Part shown: piece by piece, positions 1 to 11,673 of the stretch
How the letters are laid out: each line of letters opens with the position of its first letter
How positions within the stretch are numbered: position 1 is the stretch's first letter
Assembly (NCBI RefSeq): GCF_020379485.1
Contig: NW_026014699.1
Span: 310,001-374,000, forward strand
Length of the DNA stretch: 64,000 nucleotides
Source: Brassica napus
Lineage: Eukaryota; Streptophyta; Magnoliopsida; Brassicales; Brassicaceae
Direction: 5' to 3'
Program-made: the position numbers and the translations under genes
The notes under the pieces: generated by a model
Told to the model about the DNA's origin: nothing
Database searches by the model: none
What the model saw: only the letters and a program-made list of their open reading frames with translations

Positions 1-1437
1 TTGATGAGATAGCAAGCAGTCTGAACAGCATCACTCCAAAACCTCTTAGGGACATTCATGTGGAACATGATTGATCTCGCAACCTCCATCAAATGTCTGT
101 TCTTCCTCTCAGCCACCCCATTTTGTTGTGGTGTGTAAGGACAGCTAGTTTGTTGCACAATCCCATGCTTTGCAAGATGACTCTTGAAAGCATTGCTAGT
201 GTATTCTCCTCCATTATCAGACCTCAGAATCTTCACAGTGGCATTGTACTGGTTAGTAACATATGCTTGGAAGTTCATGAAGGCTTCCAGGACTCTGTCT
301 TTGGAGGGAATCATGGTGATCCATGTGTACTTGGACTTCTCATCAATGAAAGTCACAAAGTACTTATGGCTGTCTCTAGACATACAGGGAGCTGTCCACA
401 CGTCTGAATGCACCAGATCAAAGCAATTCTCATATATGGTTTCTGATGTTGGGAAGACAGTTCTACAGTGCTTTCCAAGTATACAAGCTTCACACTCCAA
501 GTGATTGAACGCCATACTTGGTAGAATCAGTTCAATTGCCTTGGCATGAGGATGTCCCAGCCTTGCATGCCATGTGAGATTATCACACCTATCCGTTGTG
601 CTGCTTAAACACACAGACTCCACAGGACTAGGCGCCTCAGTTGTTTGGAGATGATAGAGCTGATGCTTGCTGTCTCCTCTGCCAATAACTCTTCCAGTCT
701 TCAAATCCTGGAACTCAACTTCATTTGGTCTGAAAACCACTTGACAATCCAGATCAACTGTAGCCTTCTTAACTGAGATTAGATTGGATGTAAACTGAGG
801 TAGGTAGAAGGCAGTGGAGTTCTTCTCAAACAGCTTGAGGTTTCCCACTCCTTCTATTGGGATCCTGGTACCATTGGCTATCATGACACTCCCTGTTGCT
901 GCTTTAACCTCACTGATTAGTCTCTTGTCACTGATCATGTGGTGTGTTGCTCCAGAGTCAATGATGATGGGTTTAGATGTGGATGCTTTGGCAGGAGCAC
1001 CCAGACTCCGGGTCGTAGCCAAAGCATACACATGCTTAACCAACTCATCCCATTCCTTCTTTGTCACACACTCATCTGCCCTCTTGGTATCCATTCCTCT
1101 CATATCCGCACTGTCTCCTACTGTTTCTCCCATGTAAGCTGAGTATGAACACTCTCCTATAACCATCTGCTGAAGTACATCCTTGATTCTCTTCAAGATC
1201 ACACTCATCCTGTCACTCAAGTGCTCAGACTCGCTATCCTTTCTCCATGCCCTTCTCTTCATTAACCACTCCTTAGAAAGTTTTCTCAACCTTCCCCTCT
1301 TACAGCTTGTACCTCCCTTCCATCTTTCTGGCTTCCTGTTCATTTCCCACACATCACAAGTATATTTAACAAGCTCACATACCTCTTCCATAAGGAAGCT
1401 GAAGATCACATCTTGCTTCCTCCTTTCTTGACACCAT
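1..1437 (-). pseudogene. Element A gag C-terminus, protease and integrase (partial pol)
   Basis: One open frame runs on the minus strand from about 1437 to the left edge. It encodes the end of Gag, an aspartic protease (DSGATHHMISD, about 928-960), the integrase HHCC region (HARLGHPH... CEACILGKHC, about 460-575) and the integrase core (HSDVW, DNGGEYTS, PQQNGVAERKN). The catalytic D, D and E are all present in the visible part. Upstream Gag is in another frame, so a frameshift near 1430 breaks the polyprotein. About 20 codons also seem to be missing in Gag relative to element K. No CCHC zinc knuckle lies between Gag and protease. RT and RNase H would lie outside the window. Confidence 0.75.
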
Positions 1438-1815
1438 CTCGGATTTGATGTGTGTCTTCACCACATCTAGCTCTGACCATACTTCTCTCAGCCTTCCCAC
1501 AAGCTGATAACACTCATCCTTTCCTTGTCTCAAGCCGCGGATCACCCCTCTGTCCTCAATGACTCTCACAAGCTTGGACTTGCCTAAAGTTGCTTCAATC
1601 TCACTCTTTGTAGTGTTTCCTTGAACAACTTCATTTCCCAGCTTCAGACCTCTTGTCTGACCTTCTTCAGTAGCCATTTCCATGAAAGGTTTCCCCTTTC
1701 CATGACTACTCCATAACCCACAGCTTTCCAAAGCTCTTTTAGCCCACCTTGACCACTCGCCATGCCTCTCCTCTTCAGTCTTCACAGTTGACTCAGGTCT
1801 GTGCTCCATTTCCAT
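1375..1815 (-). pseudogene. Element A gag N-terminus, frameshifted
   Basis: Gag fragment starting at an ATG at 1815 (MEMEHRPEST). Its later part aligns by eye with the copia Gag of element K (RLREVWSELD corresponds to the 'RFKSLWAELK' region). After about 1430 the homologous reading continues in a different frame (ERRKQDVIFSF), so this reading ends out of frame at 1375. The N-terminal 100 residues are poorly conserved relative to the other Gags here. It lies about 145 nt downstream of the PBS, a normal position for gag. I infer a dead copy, not a separate gene. Confidence 0.6.
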
Positions 1816-1960
1816 GTTGAGATGATTTGGATTCACCAGAACCTCTCACGCCACCAAGATAATGAAACCCAGAAGTTAAGAACACCAAGAACACTCAAGA
1901 ACACTCAAGAACACTCAAGATTTTTAAGAAAAAGGAATCACACTCTCCCACTTTGCGCAA

Positions 1961-1976
1961 CCTGGCTCTGATACCA
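1961..1976 (-). other. Element A primer-binding site (initiator-Met tRNA)
   Basis: The reverse complement reads TGGTATCAGAGCCAGG, complementary to the 3' end of plant initiator tRNA-Met, where minus-strand DNA synthesis starts. It directly abuts the end of the A LTR at 1977. Confidence 0.9.
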
Positions 1977-2036
1977 TATACACTTTTGTGTATTAGAGCA
2001 TGATTCAACTAATCAGGGATAATCAGATGAGAAGAT
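1977..2036 (-). repeat. Element A 5' LTR, inner (U5) end
   Basis: The last 60 bp of the A LTR, next to the PBS. The rest of the LTR lies at 14687-15147, beyond the inserted element B. The LTR total is about 521 bp. Confidence 0.8.
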
Positions 2037-2126
2037 TGTTGAGTTGAGTTGATTATATTGGTATGGAGAGAAGAGGAGTTGAAGAGGAGAAGAGATGGAG
2101 AAGCTTAGGGGGTTTGGGTGTGAATG

Positions 2127-2172
2127 GTACGGACGTCCGTACAAGGCCGTACATGGCCGTACCGTCCGTACC
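2127..2172 (+). promoter_or_regulatory. GTAC-core array in element B U3
   Basis: GTAC occurs at 2127, 2139, 2149, 2159 and 2169; the last four are exactly 10 bp apart. One site reads TCCGTACAA, a match to the SBP/SPL transcription-factor consensus TNCGTACAA. The same array is in the 3' LTR at 14206-14251. A regulatory role is inference. Confidence 0.5.
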
Positions 2173-2398
2173 AAAGGCCTCGACCAAAACTTACCCAACT
2201 CGACCAAGTGAAACGGTAACAAGGGAGTGTTACCTTGGGGACTTAAGGAGAAGGGATTAGACCGTTGAGTGGATAAGGGAAGAGCGTGCCAGGCTGGAAC
2301 AGGCTGTAAAGAGGCAAAGCGTGTGAGCCTTACCATCCAATCATCCGGAAAGCAACCTTGACTCTACATGCTTCAATAGTGCCCATTTCGCCTCTTGT

Positions 2399-2422
2399 AA
2401 ACCCTAATGTCTTCTATATAAA
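2399..2422 (+). promoter_or_regulatory. Element B LTR promoter: telobox plus TATA box
   Basis: AAACCCTAA (2399-2407) is followed 8 bp later by TATATAAA (2415-2422). This is the likely core promoter for the element transcript. The same pair occurs in the 3' LTR at 14478-14501. Confidence 0.6.
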
Positions 2423-2602
2423 TATGTAACCTCACTCATTAATAAGATCAGCCAGTTCGAGTCTCTCTAATCTCTTAGACTATGGTTTTCTCTTAGACAC
2501 TAAACGGCTCTTCCTAGTCTCTTAATCTTTCACAAACTTCTCTTAATCACTTCCTAAACACTCTCTTTACTCTAATCACTCTAAAGATCTCTTAATCTCA
2601 TA

Positions 2603-2620
2603 TGGTATCAGAGCCAGGTT
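2603..2620 (+). other. Element B primer-binding site
   Basis: TGGTATCAGAGCCAGGTT abuts the LTR end; complementary to initiator tRNA-Met. Confidence 0.95.
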
Positions 2621-2815
2621 CATTTGAATCTGGGGTTTGATCTTTAGAGAGTTACAAGCTGAACGTCTTTGAAGCTACACGCGAGTAGTCTTGAAGGTGT
2701 TGAAGCTGTGGTTCGTTCTAGTTGAAGCTGTGCTACGTTCTGTGGGTTTGCGTGATTCTAGACTCAAGGTTGGTGTGTACAAGATCCAAGATACAAGTTT
2801 TCAAGTCAAGCAAAG

Positions 2816-5800
2816 ATGGAACAGGGGATGAACATGAGGATGAAGGTAGCGGTTACTTTCAAAGGTAGCAACTACCTTGTGTGGTCTCGGATGGTGAAGA
2901 CTGCGGTGGGAAGTAAGGGTTTGTGGGGGCACATCACAACAGGGGAGGCTCCGAAACTCATTACTCAGGGAGGAGATCAAGAAGAGGTCTCCAATGAAGC
3001 GGCTGTGGAGAAATGGCAACAAGAAGACATGCTGGTGATGACGGTTCTACACGCATCCTTGGACCCAGCTATCTTGGATGCCTACAGCTACTGTGAATCA
3101 GCCAAGGAGCTGTGGGACACGCTGAAGAAGGTGTATGGGAACATTTCCAACCTCAGCCGTGTGTTTGAAGTGAAGCTAGCGATCAACCGTCTGGCACAAG
3201 AGGACATGGAGTTCACTAAGCACTTGGGGAGGTTCAGGTCCTTATGGTCAGAGCTGGAGATGCTGAGGCCGAGCACAACTGATCCAGATCAGTTGAATGA
3301 GAGGCGCGAGCAAGACAAGGTATTTGGTCTGCTTCTCACACTGAACCCGGCCTACACCCAGCTCATCCAGCACATGTTAAGGTCAGACAAGCTTCTGGAC
3401 CTTGAGGAGGTGTGTGCACAAATCCAAAGGGAGCAGGGATCTATGGGTTTGTTTGGAGGAAAGGGGGAGCTCTCTCTTGCCAATCAAGCAGCTCATGAGG
3501 ATTCAACCGAGGCTCCACAAGCAAACAAGGCGGCTCACGGGAAGTACGAGGACAGGAAGTTCAATGGCAACTGTGATCATTGCAAGAAGCATGGTCATAA
3601 GAAGAGCCAATGCTGGATACTGCACCCACACCTCAAGCCGGCCAAGTTCATGAAGGAGCGTGAGGGAAGGGCAAATGTGACTGAAGGTTCAAGTGGAGCT
3701 GGCACCAGCAAGATCAGTGAAGTGGATGGGCTTGGAGGCAATGATGGGAATGGGAAGTCTCTGGTGGCTTACACAGGCGCTTCAAGCTCCCGCAGCAATG
3801 ATGACTACATCAAGAGATCAGACCTTGATGCCCTCTTCAAAATGCTAAAGGAAAACGGTAACACTTACGGTTATTCCTTTGGAGCTTCTATGATTGCATA
3901 TAAGGATGATCACTTGATTAGAGAACTAGTAGAACGGTTAGAAGCTAGGAATGGGTATAGACATGCTTACATTGCTAGAACTGATAAGATGCATCCATCA
4001 CTTAGTAATCTATGCCATAATGCTAAACGAGTAAGTAAACCATTGATTGTTGATTCTGGTGCATCACATCATATGATAAGTGATGAAAACTTGATTAAGG
4101 ATATAGAACCTACACATGGTCATGTGATGATAGCAAATGGGGATAAGATACCCATTAGAGGAATAGGAAAGCTTAAGCTGTTTAACAAAGAATCTAGAGC
4201 TTTTTACATGCCTGAATTCACATCAAACCTATTATCAGTGAAGAAATGTACTAATGATTTACAATGCAATGTTATCTTTAGTCCTAATGATGTGAAGTTT
4301 CAGGATATTGAGAGCAGCAGATTGATTGGGAAAGGGGTGACTAAGGGAGATCTCTATATGCTTGAAGAACTCACTTCTGTTCCTGATTATAGTTGCTCGT
4401 TTACTTCTGCTTCTTTGTTGAATAAAAATGCATTGTGGCATGCTAGAGTAGGACACCCTCATGTTAAAGCTTTGAACTTAATGGTACCAGGTGTTGTGTT
4501 TGAGAACAAGGATTGTGAAGCTTGTATTTTAGGCAAGCATTGTAGAACTGTGTTTCAAAAGTCTACTACCGTTTATGATAATTGCTTTGATCTAATTCAC
4601 TCTGATGTGTGGACTGCCCCTTGCCTATCTAGAGATAGTTATAAGTACTTTGTCACATTCATTGATGAAAAATCCAAATACACCTGGTTAACCTTAATTC
4701 AGACCAAAGATAGGGTACTTGATGCATTTAGGAACTTTCAAACTTATGTAACTAACCATTATCATGCTAAGATTAAAATTTTGAGATCAGATAATGGAGG
4801 GGAGTACACGAGTCATGCATTCAAGCAACACCTATCACAACATGGGATCCTACATCAAACAAGCTGTCCTTATACTCCACAGCAAAATGGAGTAGCTGAG
4901 AGGAAGAATAGGCATCTCATGGAAGTGGCAAGGTCACTTATGTTTCAGAGTAATGTTCCAAAGAGATTTTGGAGTGATGCGGTTGCCACTGCTTGTTACC
5001 TAATAAACAGAACCCCAACCAAAGTTCTGAATGAGAAGGCTCCATTTGAAGTTCTGAACAGGTACAAGCCAGCTCTTGATTATTTGCGAGTCTTTGGGTG
5101 CCTATGCTTTGTACTCAAACCAGGAGAGATGATCAACAAGCTAGAAGCAAGGAGTACTAAGGCTGTGTTCATAGGATACTCAACTACACAGAAAGGATAC
5201 AAATGCTATGATCCTATAGCAAGGAGAGTTCTTGTATCTAGAGATGTGAAGTTCTTGGAAGATAGAGGATACTATGAAGAAAAGAATCAAGAAGACCTGA
5301 AGGATTTAACATCAGACAAGGCCACCACCTTGCGGATCATTCTTGAAGGTCTTGGAATCAGTACATCCCAGGATCCAAGGAATCACGCAACTACACCTCC
5401 TGAAGTTGGTTCACCATCCCACCTTGATCATGAGGGAGGAGAGGAGCATGAGGAGCCTATGCAAGAGGCCAACCAAGATGAAGGAGGAGTAGAGAATGAA
5501 GGAGAAGAGAGCATAGGCTCGGATGGTCATGGACATGATCATGGTGTGACACAAACACCTTCTCAAAATGAAGTGGTAGAAGAACAACAGGAAGAAGAAC
5601 CGGTTGTGCAGCCACTGAGAAGGAGTACAAGGATAAGGAAGGATCCTTCCAGTTGGGTAAACACAAGAGTGTACTACAATGCCCAAGCTGTGGAGCATCC
5701 TTCTCAAGCCGTGTGCTCCTTTACTCAATATCCAGAAGCACATTGCGCTTTCATGGTAAACTTGGATGAGAATCACATCCCAAGAAGCTATGAAGAAGCA

Positions 5801-6393
5801 ATGAAAGATAAAGAATGGAAGGAATCAGTTGGAGATGAGGCAGGAGCAATGATCAAGAATGATACATGGTATGAAAGTGAGTTACCAAAAGGGAAGAAGG
5901 CTGTGACTAGTAGATGGATATTCACAATCAAGTACAAAGCGGATGGAAAGATTGAGAGGAAGAAGTCAAGGCTAGTTGCAAGAGGTTTCACTCAAACTTA
6001 TGGAGAAGACTACATAGAAACCTTTGCACCAGTAGCTAAACTCCACACAATCCGGATTGTACTGAGCTTAGCTGTGAATCTTGGATGGGGGTTATGGCAA
6101 ATGGATGTGAAGAATGCGTTTCTACAAGGTGAACTTGAGGATGAAGTGTATATGCATCCACCTCCAGGCCTTGAACACTTAGTGAAGAGTGGAAATGTGT
6201 TGAGGCTGAAGAAAGCCATCTATGGGCTGAAGCAATCACCAAGAGCTTGGTACAACAAGTTGAGTACTACTCTGAATGGCCGAGGCTTCAAGAAGTCTGA
6301 ACTAGATCACACCCTCTTCACACTCACGACTCCCTCAGGTATGATTGCACTTCTTGTGTATGTTGATGATATCATTATCACAGGGAGTGATAA
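2816..6393 (+). pseudogene. Element B gag-pol, 5' part (Gag, protease, integrase, RT start)
   Basis: The frame starts at ATG 2816. Gag carries a CCHC zinc knuckle (CDHCKKHGHKKSQC, about residues 253-266). The protease active site is DSGASHHMISD (about residue 413). Integrase shows the HHCC region (about 541-590) and the core residues in HSDVW, DNGGEY and NGVAERKN. RT reaches the catalytic YVDD box. At 6394 the gypsy element C interrupts just after the GSD residues, so the frame runs into LTR sequence and stops at 6433. No frameshift or stop is seen before the insertion. The sequence is nearly identical to element M. Confidence 0.92.
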
Positions 6394-7243
6394 TAATGAG
6401 ATCCTAGGACCCTTCTCTGGATGGTTTGGATAGATCCTTGCATAAACGAATCAAAGACTCAAGTTTATCAAGGCTGTGGATCGAATGGTGACACAAGAGG
6501 CTGCGGAAAGGCTCCTTGATACTCCTAGACTTAGATCGGATATGACACACCTTTCTAAAGCCCTTGGGCGTTGGATATTACACACCAACAGACTGGATAC
6601 TACACACCAGACACTCTCTTAACTCGTGAAAGCAAGGGAGAAGAAAACACAAAGGTTTAAATGAAAGAAAACTTGATAGATACTAGGGTTGCCGAGTTAC
6701 ACATATATATAGTGAAAGGCTTGGAACAGGCTCCAAGCATTTCGAAATTAAAGGAACAGGCTCCTCCAATTAATGTAGAAGTAAAGACACAACTTAGATA
6801 GAGTTTTCGAAAATGAAAGACATAAATACTTAGAAATAAAGATAGCATAAGGTTCTTCATGTGGTTTGGTCCGAGAGTATCAACTAGGTGATAAGATAGC
6901 AAGACTATGGCCTCGTTAAAAACCTATCATTGCAAAACCCAATGGGACAAAAACAATGATAGGAAAAGAGCACACATAGCTTGCTAGCCTAGATGATACT
7001 CAACTTGATGGTAAGATGGCTTGAATGGTGATAAGCGTATCTTGAAGTATCAAGCTTCCTCCAAGACATTCTTCTTGCTCCAAGGACTTCCTGATTAGTC
7101 CTCCAATAGCTTCTTTGAGTTTCCTAGCTCTGGCTCGAGTCATGGGACCTTTAGGAATGGTTAAGACCTCATCTTCTTCAGCTGGTTCATCTCTAAACTC
7201 GCCATCTCTATCTCCATCAGCTGGCTGGTCCATGATCATATCA
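6394..7243 (-). repeat. Element C 3' LTR
   Basis: 850 bp. On the minus strand it starts TGATATGATCATGG at 7243 and ends CTCATTA at 6394. Its first 244 nt encode the end of the polyprotein (stop at 7000). It carries GGAACAGGCTCC twice (6723-6734, 6753-6764). Confidence 0.95.
6923..6963 (-). promoter_or_regulatory. Stop-linked 3' stem-loop of element C
   Basis: Perfect 10-bp arms CCTATCATTG / CAATGATAGG (6923-6932, 6954-6963) around a 21-nt loop with CCCATTGGG. It starts 37 nt after the stop at 7000. The 5' LTR copy is at 12713-12753. Confidence 0.7.
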
Positions 7244-10200
7244 TCCCCTCCCTCTTGAAAAGGATTTGACCTCAAATCAGGTTCATCTGCAATAAAAGGG
7301 ATCAAGTCAGTAACATTGAAGCTATTACTCACATCATACTTATCTTGGAGATCAATCTTGTAGGCATTGTTGCTGATCTTCCTTGTGATCTCAAAAGGTC
7401 CATCAATTCTTGGCATAAGCTTTGACTTCCTCTCATTAGGAAACCTCTCTTTTCTCAAATGAACCCAAACTTTATCACCCTCCTTAAAGACCATCTCACG
7501 CCTTCCTTTGTTGGCATGCTTGACATACTGCTTAGTTTTCTCTTCAATGTTGAGCCTAGCTTGCTCGTGAAGTTGTTTCACCATCTCTGCCTTCTTTTTG
7601 CCATCCAAACTGACCCTTTCACACTCAGGTAAAGGGATTAAATCCAAAGGAGAGGTGGGATTGAACCCATAAACAATTTCAAAGGGTGAAAACTTAGAAG
7701 CAGAATGCACAGCATGATTATATGCAAATTCACAATGTGGCAGATAATCTTCCCAAGATTTCAGATTCTTTTTAATGAATGCACGCAAGAGTGTTCCTAG
7801 AGTTCTATTAACTACTTCAGTCTGTCCATCAGTTTGCGGATGACAAGTAGTGGAGAACAACAACTTAGTGCCTAGCTTAGACCAAAGAGTTTTCCAAAAA
7901 TAACTAAGAAACTTAGTATCCCTATCAGAAACTATGGTCCTAGGCATACCATGTAAACGCACAATCTCCTTAAAGAACAGGTTAGCTACATGCAATGCAT
8001 CATCAGTTTTATGACATGCTATGAAATGTGCCATTTTTGAGAACCTGTCAACAACAACAAAGATAGAATCCTTCCCAGTCCTAGTTCTAGGCAATCCAAC
8101 AATGAAATCCATAGATATGTCATTCCAAGGATGATAAGGAATAGGGAGAGGAGTATACAAACCGTGAGACTGAACCTTAGACTTAGCTTGCTTGCAAGTT
8201 GCACATCTCTCACATAGTTTCTCCACATCACTTTTCATCCGAGGCCAAAAGAAATGATCCTGCAAGGTTTTAAGAGTCTTTGCAATACCAAAGTGACCCA
8301 TGAGACTTCCTCCATGTGATTCCCTAACAAACAAATCTCTCAAAGAGCAATTAGGCACACACAGTCTATTATCATAAAAGAGGAATCCATCATGTCTAAA
8401 ATAATGTCCAGCAGCAAATTTCTCACAAGAGTTATAAGCTTCTTTAAAATCTGGATCAGATTCATACATCTCTTTAATCTGCTCAAAACCTAACAACTTA
8501 GCATCAAGAGTGTTTAAGAGAACATACCTTCGAGATAGTGCATCAGCAACTATGTTTTCTTTACCTTGTTTGTACTTGATGACATAAGGAAATGTCTCAA
8601 TGAACTCAACCCACCTTGCGTGTCTTTTGCTGAGCTTGTTCTGTCCTTTCAAGTACTTGAGAGACTCATGATCCGTGTGTATCACAAACTCCTTGGGCCA
8701 CAAGTAATGCTGCCAAGTCTGCAAAGCTCTCACCAAGGCATACAATTCCTTATCATAAGTTGCATAGTTGAGAGTGGCGCCTCCAAGCTTCTCACTGAAA
8801 TAAGCTATGGGTCTCTTCTCCTGCATAAGAACAGCACCAATTCCAATTCCTGAGGCATCACATTCAATTTCAAAAGTTTTATTGAAATCAGGAAGTATAA
8901 GAAGAGGGGCATTAGTAAGCTTCTCTTTTAGGCATTGAAAGGCAAGTTCTTGTGCTTCTCCCCATTTGAATCCAACTTCTTTCTTGATCACCTCAGTCAA
9001 TGGGGCTGCTATGGTGCTAAAGTCTTTCACAAACCGTCGGTAGAAGCCAGCAAGGCCGTGAAAGCTCCTTACTTCACTTATAGTCTTTGGAATTGGCCAT
9101 TCTTGAATTGCTCTCACCTTCTCCTGATCCACCTTTACTCCATCTGCACTCACAACAAAGCCTAGGAAGACCAAGTTATCCGTACAAAAAGTGCATTTCT
9201 TAAGGTTAGCAAACAGTTTTTCTTTTCTCAACACATCAAGAACAGACTTAAGATGATCTATATGCTCTCCTAGGTTCTTACTGTAAACAAGGATATCATC
9301 AAAGTATACTACCACAAACAAACCTATGAAAGATCTAAGCACATGATTCATCAATCTCATAAAAGTGCTAGGAGCATTGGTTAATCCAAAAGGCATGACT
9401 AACCACTCATACAACCCATGCTTAGTCTTAAAGGCTGTTTTCCACTCATCTCCCTCTTTCATTCTTATTTGATGATATCCACTCTTCAAATCTATCTTAG
9501 AAAAGACACTAGAACCATGCAACTCATCAAGCATATCATCTAATCTAGGAATAGGGTGGCGATACTTCACTGTTATGTTGTTGATTGCTCTACAATCAAC
9601 ACACATACGCCAGCTCCCATCTTTCTTTGGAACAAGGAGCACAGGCACAGCACATGGGCTCATACTTTCACGGATATGGCCTTTCTCCATCAGTTCCTCA
9701 ACCTGCCTTTGTAGCTCCTTGGTTTCCACAGGATTAGTTCTGTATGCTGGTCTGTTGGGAAGAGTAGCTCCTGGTACAAAATCAATCTGATGCTCAATCC
9801 CTCGAATAGGTGGCAATCCTATGGGATTATCTTCTGGAAATACATCCTGGTATTCCTGTAAAAGAGCTGACATCTCACTCGGATACACCGGTGTACAATC
9901 AGTTAGAGACAAAAGAGATTCTTTAAAGATAAATAAGAGAACCGATTGATGAGAATAAAGAGATCTTTTGATTTCACTAGCTTTAGCATAGAAGTTGTGT
10001 TGCTTATCTGGTTTGAGATCAACCTCTTTCTTTTTCTGAAGCTGAAGCTGATCTTCATGCACTTCTTTAGGAGTTAGAGGTACCAAGACAGTTCGCTTGC
10101 CGTTGAACTCAAAAGAATGTTTGTTGGTGAAGCCATCATGGATGACACGCCTATCAAATTGCCAAGGCCTTCCCAGTAGTATGTGGCTGGCTTCCATGGG

Positions 10201-11673
10201 TATCACATCACAGAGAATGTCATCTTCATACCTCCCAATGGTCAAGGGTATAGAGACCTGAGTAGATACCCTCATCTCGCCCTCTTCATTAAGCCATTGC
10301 AGCCGGTAAGGTTTAGGATGCTTTTGAGCTTTCAAACCAAGCTTCTTCACCATTGTCTCGCTAGCAACATTAACACAGCTTCCACCGTCGATGATCAGGC
10401 TGCAGACCTTTCCTTGCACCAGACAACGTGTGTAGAACAAGTTCTCTCTTTGTTCTTGCTCCTCTGTTTTGTTTTGCAAACTGAGAGTTCTTCTTGCAAC
10501 CAAAAGTCTACCTTGAACTGGTTCCTCCTCATGCTCAACTTCTGATAGTTCTTGATCAGTCCTTAGTTTCTCATCTTCAGATTCAAACTCTCCATTCTCC
10601 AGAAGAATCATAACTCTCTTGTTAGTACACTCATTAGCATAGTGCCCACGCCCTTGGCACTTAAAGCACTTCACATCTCTTGCACGCGAGCTTGTAGCTT
10701 CCATTTTACCCTTATCTTTGTTGTAGATGCTACTAGACTTGGATTCTTCTTTTGGCTGTGGCTTGCTCTCCTTTTGATAGCTCGGTTTATCTTCCTTAGA
10801 GGTCTGGTATCTATTGGAACCATAGCTGCCACGCGCATAACTTCTTCTCTTAACTTGCTGTTCCACCAAGATAGCTTTGTGTAGCATCTCCTCTATCTCC
10901 AAGTAGTGTTGCATCTCCACTCTATCTTGTATCTCACGGTTGAGTCCACCAAGAAATCGTGCCATGGTAGCTTCACTGTCCTCAGATACACAAGCTCTTA
11001 GCATAAGCAACTCCATCTCTTGAAAGTATTCCTCTACAGACTTTGATCCTTGTGTGAGCAGTCTCAGCTTTTGATGAAGATCACGGTGATAATGACTTGG
11101 TACAAACCTCTTGCGCATCACAGCTTTCATCTCTGCCCATGTTTCAATGGGGAATTCACCATTGCGCCTCTTGTTTGTGACCAACTGATCCCACCAGCTC
11201 AATGCATAATCATTGAACTCGGTAGCAGCTACTTGAATCTTCTTAGTCTCTGAGTAATGCTGACAGTTGAAAACGAGTTCGATCTTCTTCTCCCACTCAA
11301 GATAGGCATCTGGATCAGCTTTACCATGGAAAGGAGGGATCTTAAGCTTTAATCCTGATAGCTCATTGCGTCTATGCCTCCGGCCCTCATGATCACGTCG
11401 AGATCTTCTACTGCTACGTCTTGAACCGGAGCTATGGCTACTTCTCTCATAGAAGTTATCAGTCTCTTCTGATCCAGCATGCTCACGCTGACCTTGTCTG
11501 TTTCTTCTTTGCTCATGTCTTGAACCAGATGCTTGTCCTTGCCCATCATGCGGTCTCTGATCATACTTCTCTTCCAGTAACTTCACCATCGCTTCCATCA
11601 CTTGTTTGGTGATTGCTTCTTGCAGCAATCTATTCCTTCGTACAAAGGTTTCATCATCCTCCTCAGACCCCAT
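7000..11673 (-). CDS. Element C Gag-Pol polyprotein (gypsy)
   Basis: 1557 codons plus stop, from ATG 11673 (MGSEEDDE). Domains in order: charged N-terminus; Gag ([20 protein letters not shown]); CCHC zinc knuckle ([14 protein letters not shown], about residues 335-348); aspartic protease with DGGS in place of the usual DSG/DTG ([12 protein letters not shown], about 430); RT with YFDD (about 790); RNase H ([14 protein letters not shown], about 940); integrase HHCC ([10 protein letters not shown]... CERCATC) and catalytic core ([22 protein letters not shown]); then a GPF-type module ([10 protein letters not shown]). A basic tail with [14 protein letters not shown] lies inside the 3' LTR. I see no classical chromodomain. 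The order RT before integrase marks Ty3/gypsy. No frameshift or stop is seen. Confidence 0.95.
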   Translation of the reverse strand: MGSEEDDETFVRRNRLLQEAITKQVMEAMVKLLEEKYDQRPHDGQGQASGSRHEQRRNRQGQREHAGSEETDNFYERSSHSSGSRRSSRRSRRDHEGRRHRRNELSGLKLKIPPFHGKADPDAYLEWEKKIELVFNCQHYSETKKIQVAATEFNDYALSWWDQLVTNKRRNGEFPIETWAEMKAVMRKRFVPSHYHRDLHQKLRLLTQGSKSVEEYFQEMELLMLRACVSEDSEATMARFLGGLNREIQDRVEMQHYLEIEEMLHKAILVEQQVKRRSYARGSYGSNRYQTSKEDKPSYQKESKPQPKEESKSSSIYNKDKGKMEATSSRARDVKCFKCQGRGHYANECTNKRVMILLENGEFESEDEKLRTDQELSEVEHEEEPVQGRLLVARRTLSLQNKTEEQEQRENLFYTRCLVQGKVCSLIIDGGSCVNVASETMVKKLGLKAQKHPKPYRLQWLNEEGEMRVSTQVSIPLTIGRYEDDILCDVIPMEASHILLGRPWQFDRRVIHDGFTNKHSFEFNGKRTVLVPLTPKEVHEDQLQLQKKKEVDLKPDKQHNFYAKASEIKRSLYSHQSVLLFIFKESLLSLTDCTPVYPSEMSALLQEYQDVFPEDNPIGLPPIRGIEHQIDFVPGATLPNRPAYRTNPVETKELQRQVEELMEKGHIRESMSPCAVPVLLVPKKDGSWRMCVDCRAINNITVKYRHPIPRLDDMLDELHGSSVFSKIDLKSGYHQIRMKEGDEWKTAFKTKHGLYEWLVMPFGLTNAPSTFMRLMNHVLRSFIGLFVVVYFDDILVYSKNLGEHIDHLKSVLDVLRKEKLFANLKKCTFCTDNLVFLGFVVSADGVKVDQEKVRAIQEWPIPKTISEVRSFHGLAGFYRRFVKDFSTIAAPLTEVIKKEVGFKWGEAQELAFQCLKEKLTNAPLLILPDFNKTFEIECDASGIGIGAVLMQEKRPIAYFSEKLGGATLNYATYDKELYALVRALQTWQHYLWPKEFVIHTDHESLKYLKGQNKLSKRHARWVEFIETFPYVIKYKQGKENIVADALSRRYVLLNTLDAKLLGFEQIKEMYESDPDFKEAYNSCEKFAAGHYFRHDGFLFYDNRLCVPNCSLRDLFVRESHGGSLMGHFGIAKTLKTLQDHFFWPRMKSDVEKLCERCATCKQAKSKVQSHGLYTPLPIPYHPWNDISMDFIVGLPRTRTGKDSIFVVVDRFSKMAHFIACHKTDDALHVANLFFKEIVRLHGMPRTIVSDRDTKFLSYFWKTLWSKLGTKLLFSTTCHPQTDGQTEVVNRTLGTLLRAFIKKNLKSWEDYLPHCEFAYNHAVHSASKFSPFEIVYGFNPTSPLDLIPLPECERVSLDGKKKAEMVKQLHEQARLNIEEKTKQYVKHANKGRREMVFKEGDKVWVHLRKERFPNERKSKLMPRIDGPFEITRKISNNAYKIDLQDKYDVSNSFNVTDLIPFIADEPDLRSNPFQEGGDDMIMDQPADGDRDGEFRDEPAEEDEVLTIPKGPMTRARARKLKEAIGGLIRKSLEQEECLGGSLILQDTLITIQAILPSS
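7244..7257 (-). other. Element C polypurine tract, within the coding sequence
   Basis: On the minus strand CAAGAGGGAGGGGA immediately precedes the LTR TG. It is also translated, as part of FQEGGDD. Confidence 0.85.

Larger units (their letters stand above)
2037..2602 (+). repeat. Element B 5' LTR
   Basis: 566 bp, begins TGTTGAGTTG and ends CTCATA. The TG...TA ends are fixed by the TSD. It contains a GTAC array (2127-2172), GGAACAGGCT (2296-2305), a telobox AAACCCTAA (2399-2407) and a TATA box TATATAAA (2415-2422), the expected U3-R-U5 layout. Confidence 0.95.

Noticed and set aside
1183..1431. A short plus-strand frame in element A as a host small protein
   Set aside because: It lies antisense to the gag-pol coding region of A and has no supporting features.
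6394..7243. An env-like third gene between pol and the 3' LTR of the gypsy elements
   Set aside because: There is no space: the polyprotein runs directly into the LTR, and the LTR ORF is the end of that same polyprotein.
8019..11612. Many short frames on the strand opposite to or out of frame with gypsy C (and equally in D, G, L, B and M)
   Set aside because: They recur at the same offsets in every copy, overlap the long polyproteins and have no domain of their own; they are shadows.
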